The notes under the pieces were generated by a model that saw nothing but the letters and a program-made list of their open reading frames with translations, was not told the DNA's origin and did no database searches. This document shows, in pieces, positions 8,802 to 15,666 of a stretch of DNA of 64,000 nt. The translations under genes and the position numbers were made by a program. Within the stretch, counting starts at the first letter, position 1. Each line of letters begins with the position of its first letter. Origin of the DNA: Bradyrhizobium sp. CIAT3101 (GTDB lineage Bacteria > Pseudomonadota > Alphaproteobacteria > Rhizobiales > Xanthobacteraceae); contig NZ_CP121634.1 of NCBI RefSeq assembly GCF_029714945.1, forward strand, positions 9,011,001 to 9,075,000, in the 5' to 3' direction.

Positions 8802-9008
8802 TCATTGATTAGAAATGCCTAGGTCGACCTCGTGCCCCCTAGCCTGTTCAGCCAACTCACGCGTCATTGGTGCACTGCTCATCGTGGCCCGGGCACCGGT
8901 CAATCCGCTCTCAAGTTTCGTCAGCCGCACTCGGCGACCTCTGTCCCATGAACGTTGCACGTATTGCGCCAGCCTCACGGAACCGTGATCCGCAGAGGAG
9001 GAAATCAT
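8802..9008 (-). CDS. Possible small hypothetical protein
   Basis: A 68-codon stretch from ATG 9008 (MISSSADHGS), rich in Arg, Ser and Leu with no hydrophobic segment. The frame is open further up to 9173, but that part overlaps the better supported promoter and peptide gene on the other strand. No Shine-Dalgarno is visible and no family is recognised. It may be spurious. Confidence 0.2.
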   Translation of the reverse strand: MISSSADHGSVRLAQYVQRSWDRGRRVRLTKLESGLTGARATMSSAPMTRELAEQARGHEVDLGISNQ

Positions 9009-9009
9009 A

Positions 9010-9038
9010 TTGACGAAGGAAACAATTTTTCCTAAATA
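9010..9038 (+). promoter_or_regulatory. Sigma-70-type promoter of the 24-residue peptide gene
   Basis: TTGACG (9010-9015), a 17-base spacer and TAAATA (9033-9038). The spacer holds the inverted pair AGGAAA / TTTCCT. The same arrangement and much of the same sequence recur at 10330-10358. Confidence 0.7.
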
Positions 9039-9091
9039 AACATCGTTGAATTCGACGCGTAGACTGCACCCGCCCCCTAAAGGAAAGACGA

Positions 9092-9166
9092 ATGGAAACC
9101 GTAATCTATGTCCTGCTCGCAGCAGGGTATGTAGCGCTGGCCTGCCATCATTGCGGCTGGCTCTAA
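9092..9166 (+). CDS. 24-residue hydrophobic peptide with a C-terminal CHHC motif
   Basis: ATG 9092 follows AAAGGAAAG at good distance. The peptide starts METVIYVLLAAGYVALA, one short membrane-spanning helix, and ends CHHCGWL. The unit is complete: promoter 9010-9038, ribosome site, ORF, and intrinsic terminator 9180-9211. This argues that a short transcript is truly made. The Cys-His-His-Cys group could bind a metal or form disulfides. It could be a small membrane protein or a toxin-like peptide, or the transcript could act as an RNA. No family recognised. Confidence 0.5.
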   Translation: METVIYVLLAAGYVALACHHCGWL

Positions 9167-9179
9167 CTGGCACGACAGG

Positions 9180-9211
9180 CTGGGCAGCTCGAAAGAGCTG
9201 CCCAGTTCTTT
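9180..9211 (+). terminator. Intrinsic terminator after the small peptide gene
   Basis: An 11-bp perfect stem CTGGGCAGCTC / GAGCTGCCCAG closes on GAAA and is followed by TTCTTTATT. It ends ten bases before the stop of the convergent gene. Confidence 0.88.
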
Positions 9212-9220
9212 ATTGAAAAA

Positions 9221-10213
9221 TTATTGCATGCAAGCGCTCATTCTTGCCCCCCGATCGCCGAAGAGCACGTGGAACGCTGAAGGACACAGCCCTTCGTCCC
9301 ATCCCTCCTGACCGTCAAGGCGAAAGCAATCCGACGTTTTAAATCGTGGCGACAAAAACATCTCGCTACACCTGTCAGGTTCGACCTCGTATCTCGTCGG
9401 AACATCGACGTCCAAGCCAACGGTTGCCGCAAAATTGACAGCCGCCTGCGGCCTTGGAGCCGTGAACGATTGAGACCAACCTGGGCAGGGCCGAGATACC
9501 GCGTTTTTGCTCTTGCCGTCCGCCTCGCAAAGCGCACCGATGCCGTAGTCGATGAGCTTAGCGTTGCCGCTCTTATCAAATGGACGAGCGGCCGGGATTG
9601 AGATGACGGCTGCCGTTGATCGCAAAGCATCATCATTTAGATCGGGCTCACGATGGGGCACGATTGTTGGTGCAACTGGCGATGCTTCTATTGCGTAGGT
9701 GAAAGCGAACTGACGTAAACCGATCTCACCTAAAGTGATCCATGGCCGCGAGGGCAATAGAAGACGGAACAAAGCACCAAGCTCATGAACTTCTTCATTG
9801 TAGGTGTACATGACAACGTCCTGACGGAAAATTGGTGCATAGGCGGCGTCTAACTCACAAGTGAAATCCCTCCAAAGGACAATAGGAAGAACTTCAAACT
9901 CATAAGCATCGGCAACGGTCGGCCTTCGCCCTGACTTGCCGCCTCCCCTTGGGGGAGGATCAAAATCAATCCAATCAATTTCGAGCGCGAGCGCTCCGAT
10001 TCCGTAAATTATCCTCACTCCCCACTGATGGAAAATGTTCGACTCGGCCCAAGATATCTCAGTGAGGTACTTTGTATGAGGAACGCCCTGCTCATGGGCA
10101 TCTGCAAGGTAGGTAAGGGTTCGAAGTGCGAGTTGTCTCTCGTGAGCATTCAGGCTGCTGAAATGCTGAGCCGCAACTTCGGATAATTTCACGCGGTGGT
10201 CGATGTCGCACAT
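9221..10213 (-). CDS. Hypothetical protein of the accessory patch
   Basis: A 330-residue soluble protein that I do not recognise. It has no signal peptide or membrane segment. The N-terminal third is helical (SEVAAQHFSSLNAHERQLAL), and the middle contains several Trp and acidic runs. I chose ATG 10213 (MCDIDHRVK) because GGAGG lies ten bases upstream. ATG 10246 adds a Cys-rich leader without a ribosome site. Codon use is more AT-rich than its neighbours, suggesting acquisition. A 17-base palindrome (9942-9958) inside the gene encodes Pro-Pro-Pro-Arg-Gly-Gly-Gly. Confidence 0.6.
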   Translation of the reverse strand: MCDIDHRVKLSEVAAQHFSSLNAHERQLALRTLTYLADAHEQGVPHTKYLTEISWAESNIFHQWGVRIIYGIGALALEIDWIDFDPPPRGGGKSGRRPTVADAYEFEVLPIVLWRDFTCELDAAYAPIFRQDVVMYTYNEEVHELGALFRLLLPSRPWITLGEIGLRQFAFTYAIEASPVAPTIVPHREPDLNDDALRSTAAVISIPAARPFDKSGNAKLIDYGIGALCEADGKSKNAVSRPCPGWSQSFTAPRPQAAVNFAATVGLDVDVPTRYEVEPDRCSEMFLSPRFKTSDCFRLDGQEGWDEGLCPSAFHVLFGDRGARMSACMQ

Positions 10214-10329
10214 TGCGCACAAGCCTCCATAGACGTACCCGCACATGTAGCACGGAATTTACATAATTCAAGTCGTTTACCTTCGCACGAAAATTGCCAT
10301 ATTACCCAATGTTTCGCATCAAAATATTG

Positions 10330-10358
10330 TTGACAAAGGAAATTTTGTTTACTAAATA
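10330..10358 (+). promoter_or_regulatory. Sigma-70-type promoter of the small HTH gene, twin of 9010-9038
   Basis: TTGACA (10330-10335), a 17-base spacer and TAAATA (10353-10358), near consensus. It shares TTGAC-AAGGAAA and the CTAAATA end with the promoter of the peptide gene, in identical spacing. Confidence 0.75.
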
Positions 10359-10449
10359 GCTCCTACCGGACGTTCTCTCGAAGTGGGGAATGAGAGTGTT
10401 CGTCCTTATGGCGCCAAGGATAGCGCCCTTTTTTGCAGGAGGTAGATTC

Positions 10450-10761
10450 ATGGCCAGAGCAAAAGCTGACGAGCTTGCAAAGGCTTATCGCGATGGACTC
10501 GCAGGCTTTATTGGCGCGCTCGAACGCGCCGATACGGCCGGGCGATTTGACGATCCGTCTAACTTCGCGTCGATGCTTGAGTTGAGCCTCACTCGCTATG
10601 GACTTTCTGCGACAGCCTTGGCTGAAGATGAAAAGATCAGCAAAGGGGCCATCAGTAAGTGGATGCATGGCCAAGCTGTACCCTCCTCGCCCGCTCGCAA
10701 AACCGTAGTTGGTTGGATCAAGCGAAAAGCGCGTGAACAGCTTGAGAGTATAGATCGGTAG
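10450..10761 (+). CDS. Small helix-turn-helix protein (XRE/Cro-like)
   Basis: 103 residues from ATG 10450, which follows AGGAGG by seven bases; an in-frame ATG at 10390 has no such site. The C-terminal half (ALAEDEKISKGAISKWMHG) reads as a lambda-repressor-like HTH with the recognition helix at KGAISKWMHG. The N-terminal half is helical. It is probably a DNA-binding regulator, and its own promoter is a near copy of that of the peptide gene 1.3 kb away, so it may control both. This last point is inference. No terminator with a T-run follows; a GC hairpin lies at about 10831-10860. Confidence 0.6.
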   Translation: MARAKADELAKAYRDGLAGFIGALERADTAGRFDDPSNFASMLELSLTRYGLSATALAEDEKISKGAISKWMHGQAVPSSPARKTVVGWIKRKAREQLESIDR

Positions 10762-11085
10762 TCAAAGTGTTGTGAGAAGTAGAGGCATTGCGCCAGGTAG
10801 TTGCGCCTTTAGCAAGGTCGGTAAATTGTGAGCCGCGCGGCCTCGTAAGAGCGCGCGGCTTACTCTCCGAGCTTCGCTCCAAATCGACTTCTCTATCTCC
10901 AATAGCGCTTTGGGCCTCTACAACGGGAAAGCAGGGCCGACCACTTCAGAGATTTGATTACATCGCGGTGCTGCAGCTAATGAAAACCAGGGACGCGTCG
11001 TTCGATAGTTGTGATCCAAGTTCGGACTCCCCCTCGAAGAACACGACACCTCCGAGCGGGACCGCACCTCCCATAAACGTCAGAG
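10762..11085. other. Intergenic region, nothing firm
   Basis: About 320 bases between the HTH gene and the DUF2235 remnant. Apart from an AGCCGCGCG-type hairpin near 10831-10860 I see no gene or signal. The open frames here on both strands are low-complexity and contradictory. Confidence 0.5.
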
Positions 11086-11343
11086 GTTCCGCTATACTCG
11101 CCCCGGTAGCATCACCTGGAGGCGCATCCCGTTGACCACGCGCACCCAAAAACCTCGTCATCTGCTGTGACGCCACCGGCAACGAGATCTCGGAGAACAT
11201 CTCCAACGTCCTGATGCTCTCGCTGCCTGCGCAAGACCGCCAGGACGCAGCCGCGACAGATGGCGCTCTCCGATCCCCGCGGCGGCACTGCGATCCCAGG
11301 GTCGGCCTTCCGATCCCCCGGGGGCGGCACGGTGACGGCACCG
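11086..11343 (+). pseudogene. Degenerate copy of the 5' end of the DUF2235 gene
   Basis: This stretch matches 15623-15855, the upstream region and first 60 or so codons of the intact DUF2235 gene. Shared blocks include CTCGCCCCGGTAGCATCACC, AAAAACCTCGTCATCTGCTG and GAGAACATCTCCAACGTCCT. The GTG start has become TTG, ten bases after ACCACGCGCA are missing, and further substitutions and small insertions break the frame. The likeness stops at GGCACGGTGACGG. It is a truncated duplicate, not a functional gene. Confidence 0.85.
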
Positions 11344-11364
11344 GTAAACAGCATCGCGCGCGCG

Positions 11365-11379
11365 TTAACCATGCATTAA
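11365..11379 (+). promoter_or_regulatory. CtrA-type box upstream of the ftsZ-paralogue operon
   Basis: TTAACCATGCATTAACC holds a perfect TTAA-N7-TTAA, the binding site of the cell-cycle regulator CtrA in alphaproteobacteria. It lies about 80 bases before the first start codon. A further TTAACC half-site is at 11418. Its partner is at 14456-14470. Confidence 0.65.
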
Positions 11380-11460
11380 CCAACGCAGCCTAGCCTGCTG
11401 CAATCGTCCAGCCATCATTAACCCGAAATGCCTTCCCGGTTTGCTCCAGGAGAAGCGCCG

Positions 11461-12075
11461 ATGTCTGTTGCGTTGTTGACGTATGCCGATCTGGGTGCCC
11501 GCCTCAATATCTCGCGCGAGGCCGCGCGGTCGCTGGCGCGACGTCGCGGCCTGCCGCGCTCGCGTTCGGATGACGGCAAGGCGCTGGTGAGGGTTGATTT
11601 CTCCGAGCTGCGGTACACGCCCCGCCCGCGAATGGGCCGACGGGCAGACTCCGTCGACGTCTCCATGGCGAGGATCGAAGCGTTAGAGCCATTTCCGTTC
11701 CGACGGAGTCGGAACGGGGTTCTAAATTCTTATTCTGACGCGTTTTCCTTGCGCGAACCGGTATCCACTTCGCTGGGAAACGCTTCTGAGACCGAGGCTT
11801 TCAAGGCGGAGATTGCGCGGCTCGAAGACGTCGCAACCGCCTACAGGGTGGTGTTCGAGCGCGAGCGTGAGCGCGCCGAGCGCCTCGCGGTCGAGCTGCA
11901 GCAGGCGGGCGCCGAGACGAAGGCAGCCAATGCGTGGGCAACACGACTGGAAGACGAAATGGCGGCACTGCGGACCGAAGGCCGCCCCGGCGGCTCGTTC
12001 GCGGGACGCGCCGCGCTTCGCTTGGGACATCTGGCCGCTTCGATCGTGCAGGCAGACCGCGCGGCCCGCAGGTAG
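11461..12075 (+). CDS. HTH plus coiled-coil protein encoded with FtsZ
   Basis: 204 residues from ATG 11461, preceded by AGGAGA. The N-terminal part (LTYADLGARLNISREAARSL then ARRRGLPRSRSDDGK) is an HTH of the MerR/KfrA sort. After a linker, about residues 95-165 form a long coiled coil rich in Arg and Glu (FERERERAERLAVELQQ). This layout recalls KfrA-like DNA-binding coiled-coil proteins. It lies 51 bases ahead of the ftsZ paralogue on the same strand behind one CtrA-type box, so it is probably co-transcribed. A role in linking DNA and the FtsZ-like filament is inference. Confidence 0.7.
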   Translation: MSVALLTYADLGARLNISREAARSLARRRGLPRSRSDDGKALVRVDFSELRYTPRPRMGRRADSVDVSMARIEALEPFPFRRSRNGVLNSYSDAFSLREPVSTSLGNASETEAFKAEIARLEDVATAYRVVFERERERAERLAVELQQAGAETKAANAWATRLEDEMAALRTEGRPGGSFAGRAALRLGHLAASIVQADRAARR

Positions 12076-12126
12076 CACTCGAACTTTCTTTAAGCCCCGG
12101 CTTGCCGGAGCAATCGCGAGGGAAGA

Positions 12127-13383
12127 ATGACTGGCACCACCGATATTCATGAAATGAAGGCCCGCATCGTCGTGTTCGGCGTCGGCGGCGCCGGCGGCAA
12201 TGCCGTGAACAACATGATCACGGCCGGGCTGCAGGGTGTCGAGTTCGTCGTCGCCAATACCGACGCGCAGGCGCTGGCCATGTCGAAGGCAAGCCGCCTC
12301 ATCCAGCTCGGCACGAAGGTGACCGCGGGCCTCGGCGCCGGCTCGCAGCCGGAACTGGGACGCGCCGCGGCCGAAGAGGTGATCGATACGATCCGCGATG
12401 AATTGACCGGCGCGCACATGGTGTTCGTGACGGCCGGCATGGGCGGCGGCACCGGCACCGGGGCCGCACCCATCGTCGCGAGGATCGCGCGCGAGCTCGG
12501 CATTCTCACCATCGGCGTGGTCACCAAGCCGTTCTACTTCGAGGGCCAGCGCCGCATGCGCTTCGCCGAAGCCGGCATCGAGGAGCTGCTGAAGGCGGTC
12601 GACACCCTCCTGATCATCCCGAACCAGAACCTGTTCCGGGTGGCCAGCGAGAAGACCACATTCGCCGATGCCTTCGCCCTTGCCGACCAGGTGCTCTATT
12701 CGGGCGTCGCCTGCATCAGCGACCTCATCGTCAAGGAAGGCCTGATCAATCTCGATTTTGCCGACGTCCTCTCCGTCATGAAGGAGAAGGGCAAGGCCAT
12801 GATGGGACGGGGCGAGGCTTCGGGCGAGAAGCGCGTGCTTGCCGCCGCCGTGGCCGCGATCTCCAATCCGTTGATCGAGAATCCCTCGATCAAGCGCGCC
12901 AGCGGCCTCATCATCTCCATCACCGGCGGCAAGGATCTCATGCTGTACGAGGTCGACGAAGCCGCGACCCGGATTCGCGACGAGGCCGATCCGGATGCCA
13001 ACATCATAGTCGGCGCGTCCTTTGACGATAGCCTCGAAGGCATCGTCCGCGTCTCCGTGGTGGCGACCGGCATAGACAATCTCGACGCGGAGCAGGCGCT
13101 GCCGGTGGAAACCGCCCTCGCCCAACTCGCCGGAAGGCTGCGCAATGACGGCCGGCGCATCGCCGATCGCATCGAGCGCAGCGCACCCCTTCCGCAGGGA
13201 GAAAGCCCGCCGCTCCGCCCGCAGCCGCATCATCCCGTGGGACCACCAGCAAGGCCCGGCCTGGACTATGCGCGCCACGCGGCGATTGCGCCGCTCCATC
13301 CCGCCAGTCGCGTCCCCGCGCGCAACGCGCCCGACGAGGCCGTTCTCGATATCCCGGCCTTCCTGCGCCGCGCCGCCAACTGA
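12127..13383 (+). CDS. ftsZ: FtsZ paralogue (tubulin-like GTPase)
   Basis: 418 residues. The GTP-binding features are intact: [12 protein letters not shown] near residue 20, the tubulin signature GGGTGTG at 106-112, and the T7 loop NLDFAD, so polymerisation and GTP hydrolysis should be possible. It keeps the C-terminal peptide [11 protein letters not shown], which in FtsZ binds FtsA and other partners. The linker is only about 70 residues, so the protein is shorter than the main rhizobial FtsZ. No ftsA, ftsQ or mur genes are nearby, so this is most likely the second FtsZ and not the dcw-cluster gene. Confidence 0.92.
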   Translation: MTGTTDIHEMKARIVVFGVGGAGGNAVNNMITAGLQGVEFVVANTDAQALAMSKASRLIQLGTKVTAGLGAGSQPELGRAAAEEVIDTIRDELTGAHMVFVTAGMGGGTGTGAAPIVARIARELGILTIGVVTKPFYFEGQRRMRFAEAGIEELLKAVDTLLIIPNQNLFRVASEKTTFADAFALADQVLYSGVACISDLIVKEGLINLDFADVLSVMKEKGKAMMGRGEASGEKRVLAAAVAAISNPLIENPSIKRASGLIISITGGKDLMLYEVDEAATRIRDEADPDANIIVGASFDDSLEGIVRVSVVATGIDNLDAEQALPVETALAQLAGRLRNDGRRIADRIERSAPLPQGESPPLRPQPHHPVGPPARPGLDYARHAAIAPLHPASRVPARNAPDEAVLDIPAFLRRAAN

Positions 13384-13561
13384 GCGGCGGCTGGAGGAGG
13401 GATTACCCGGCTCCAATGCCGGACATGGACTGCCGCTAAGCGGCTCCAGAGCGCGATGAGATCAGGCGAGGCTGGTTTGCCGTGAAGAAGGTGCGCTCCC
13501 TCTCCCGCTTGCGCGGGACGGCTCCCGCATATGGCAATATGGACGGCCTGAGCGCGCGCCT

Positions 13562-13691
13562 CGTCCTTCGAGACGACCGCTTTGCGGTCTCCTCAGGATG
13601 AGGCTGAGCGGCATCGTCACCTGTCGAAGTGCTGTCGCGCACTCCGTCCTCATCCTGAGGAGCCCGCCGAAGGCGGGCGTCTCGAAGGATG
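13562..13691. repeat. Palindromic repeat, family D
   Basis: The arms CGTCCTTCGAGACGACCGC and GTCTCGAAGGATG, with TCCTCAGGATGAGG and TCCTCATCCTGAGG inside, are inverted. It lies between two convergent genes. Bases 13384-13561 hold nothing else recognisable. Confidence 0.85.
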
Positions 13692-13720
13692 CGCCGCAAC
13701 GAAGCCAGCGCGCCGATGCT

Positions 13721-14269
13721 TCACGCTGCCGTGCTGCGCGGGCTCTCGGCGGTTTCCGTCTTGTCCGCCTCCTTGTCACGGGACAGCCACGCCGGGAAGC
13801 GAAGCAGGCGCTCGTTGGTGTCTTTTGGCAGCTCGACGGGCGGCGCTTCACTGGCCGAACTCGGCAGGTCCGGCACGGCCTGTCCCGCTCGCACCGCATC
13901 CGCGCGCTGATCCAGTTCGCGCAACAGGGGATCGAGCACGCTGTCGATCTCGCTTGCCACCGACACCAGGAAACTATTGAGCTCGCGCGCCTCGGGCACG
14001 ACCGCGGTCGCCTGCTCGATCGCCTTGGAAAGACCGTCGACGACAGGTGCAAACGCGCCGGCGGCTTGCATGATTCGCGTCTTGATCGCTTCGATCTCGC
14101 CCAGGACGCGCTCGCGCTCCCGCTTTTTCTTCTCCTCGGAAAGGCGGGCTTCGATTTCGGCGATCTGGGCCGTCAGGGTCGTGGCTTCGGATGCGAGTGC
14201 ATCGCGTCTTCCGCGCGCGCGATCGAGATCGCGGCTGAGATGGTCGACTAAGTCGTCCTTTCCGAACAT
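13721..14269 (-). CDS. Coiled-coil protein convergent to ftsZ
   Basis: 182 residues from ATG 14269 (MFGKDDLVDHLSRDLDRARG), with GGAG seven bases upstream. Residues 10-65 form a charged coiled coil (IAEIEARLSEEKKKRERER). A more hydrophobic helical region follows, then a Pro/Glu-rich tail. There is no signal peptide or membrane segment. The frame is open to 14440, but the added part lacks a ribosome site and is built from short repeats. It faces the ftsZ operon and has its own CtrA-type box at 14456-14470, so a joint role in division or filament control is plausible but unproven. Confidence 0.7.
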   Translation of the reverse strand: MFGKDDLVDHLSRDLDRARGRRDALASEATTLTAQIAEIEARLSEEKKKRERERVLGEIEAIKTRIMQAAGAFAPVVDGLSKAIEQATAVVPEARELNSFLVSVASEIDSVLDPLLRELDQRADAVRAGQAVPDLPSSASEAPPVELPKDTNERLLRFPAWLSRDKEADKTETAESPRSTAA

Positions 14270-14557
14270 GGCTTTGCTCCGTAGGACAGGTGTTTTGCCT
14301 TGTAGGACGGCCCTGGCGCGTACCGCCAGCCTCGCCACCGACCGGATGGCCGGATCGGCCGAAACAGGCATCAACTTCAGTCGCGTCAACTTCGGTCGCG
14401 TCACCTGGGCCGGCATGGTGAATCCCCCCATTGCCAACATTAGGCGACCGCATGGTTAACAGTTGGTTAATGTCAACAACCGACGCTGCCACGGGGCATC
14501 ATGCCGGCGTGCCAGGTCACTTTCGACAGGGTCACCTTCGACAAGGTAGCCCGCTCC
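14270..14557. other. Promoter region of the coiled-coil gene with 15-base direct repeats
   Basis: It contains two copies of AACTTC(A/G)GTCGCGTC near 14372-14402, two copies of CAC(T/C)TTCGACA(A/G)GGT near 14519-14550, a GAATC (CcrM-type GANTC) near 14420, and the CtrA-type box. Confidence 0.5.
14456..14470 (-). promoter_or_regulatory. CtrA-type box upstream of the coiled-coil gene
   Basis: On the minus strand TTAACCAACTGTTAACC is a perfect TTAA-N7-TTAA. It begins with the same TTAACCA as the box at 11365-11379. It lies about 190 bases upstream of the start at 14269. Confidence 0.6.
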
Positions 14558-14836
14558 CTACCCCCGAAAATCAATGCTCCGCAGCACGATCCCCGGCGGC
14601 GTGCCCTCGAACTCCGTCGCGCGGTACTTGCTCGCCGCGCGCGCTTCGATGCGGTCGCGGAGGCGGGTGAATTGGGCTTCGCGTTGCTCGGCGCGGGTCT
14701 GCGGGCCGCGTTCGAGGGTATCCATGGCGGAGGTCGAGATCGCGCAGGGGACTTCCTTCGCGCCGTCCTGCATCGAGAACTGGACGATGCCGCGGTCCTG
14801 TTCGTGGCCGATGAAACGGCCGCTGGTGAGGGGCAT
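14558..14836 (-). CDS. DUF1488 family protein
   Basis: A 92-residue cytoplasmic protein starting MPLTSGRFIGHEQDRG, with the DUF1488 pattern of an early beta-strand pair (IVQFSMQDGAKEVPCAIS) and a basic helical second half. The function of the family is unknown. AGGAG is five bases before the ATG. It is on the same strand as the coiled-coil gene, but 290 bases and a separate control region lie between them. Confidence 0.65.
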   Translation of the reverse strand: MPLTSGRFIGHEQDRGIVQFSMQDGAKEVPCAISTSAMDTLERGPQTRAEQREAQFTRLRDRIEARAASKYRATEFEGTPPGIVLRSIDFRG

Positions 14837-14886
14837 GGCTTACTCCTGTTACGCAAGGTGCTTCGCGGCGCGATGACCGCTCGACG

Positions 14887-15027
14887 TCGTCCTGGCCTTG
14901 GTGCGCAATTGCGCACAGGCGCCAGGACCCATTACCCCGGTCGACTTCGTCGAGGTTCGCTGTGGCACAAGCCTCCACACCAACGCGCCGCGGTGGTTAT
15001 GGGTCCTGGCGTTGGCGAGGACGACCG
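14887..15027. repeat. Palindromic repeat, family A (diverged)
   Basis: The arms GTCGTCCTGGCC with CGCCAGGACCCATTA, and TTATGGGTCCTGGCG with GAGGACGAC, are inverted. A nested perfect palindrome GTGCGCAATTGCGCAC lies in the left arm. Bases 15028-15249 hold no gene that I can support. Confidence 0.7.
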
Positions 15028-15265
15028 CTGTTTTCCATGCGCGCACCATCGCCGCCGCACGCGACGCTTTAATCCTCGCTAACGGTAGGCTGCAGGCGTA
15101 GGCTCGATCGCGTCAGCGCCACTCACGCAATGGCCGCTGGTCCATATCGCGCTGCATTTTCCGCGTCTCGTGTGCGCGGCACACATTGCGTGCCTTATCT
15201 GGTCGCGGCTCGCGCATACGGCAGCGCCAATCTTGCGAGTTCGAACCCCGGAGGAGACGGACGTC

Positions 15266-15400
15266 ATGCCCAAGGGACAGCAACGCAGCAATCGCGAAGT
15301 CAAGAAGCCGAAGAAGGACAAGATCAAGGCGATCGCCGCGGCACCAAGCCGCAAGGACGCGGCGTGGCAGCCGGAGATCGGCCAGGGGAAGAAGAAGTAG
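15266..15400 (+). CDS. Small Lys-rich conserved hypothetical protein
   Basis: 44 residues from ATG 15266, preceded by GGAGGAG. It starts MPKGQQRSNREVKKPKKDK and ends GQGKKK. It is very basic, without hydrophobic segments, and probably unstructured. Proteins with this opening are common short hypotheticals in Rhizobiales, as I recall, but no function is known to me. It stands alone between two palindromic repeats. Confidence 0.7.
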   Translation: MPKGQQRSNREVKKPKKDKIKAIAAAPSRKDAAWQPEIGQGKKK

Positions 15401-15428
15401 GCGAGCGGTGGAGCAAGCCGCGTGCGAC

Positions 15429-15593
15429 TCTTACCCTCCCCTGGAGGGGGAGGGTCGGCTCACATTGAGCGTCGCGAAATGTGAGACGGGGTGGGGTGAC
15501 GGTCCCTCCTCATCCAACAGTGCCCGTGTGGAGAGATCACCCCACCCCGCTCGCGCTGCGCGCGATCGACCCTCCCCCTCCAGGGGAGGGTAA
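15429..15593. repeat. Palindromic repeat, family B
   Basis: The outer arms CTTACCCTCCCCTGGAGGGG and complement, with GGGGTGGGGTGAC / ATCACCCCACCCC inside, match those at 6308-6466 and 17003-17202. It lies just upstream of the DUF2235 gene. Confidence 0.88.
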
Positions 15594-15666
15594 GAGACCC
15601 TCGTCTCCTCGCCGTCGCGCTTTTCCGCTATGCTCGCCCCGGTAGCATCACCCGGAGGCGCATCCC

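Noticed and set aside
8200..11350. Prophage or integrative island with att sites
   Set aside because: No integrase, structural genes or flanking direct repeats were found; only AT-richer genes and decay support acquisition.
10788..11383. Overlapping frames on both strands before the ftsZ module
   Set aside because: They run into the degraded DUF2235 copy and have no ribosome site or protein-like composition.
11722..13416. 564-codon open frame on the minus strand
   Set aside because: It lies opposite the FtsZ paralogue, which has all family motifs.
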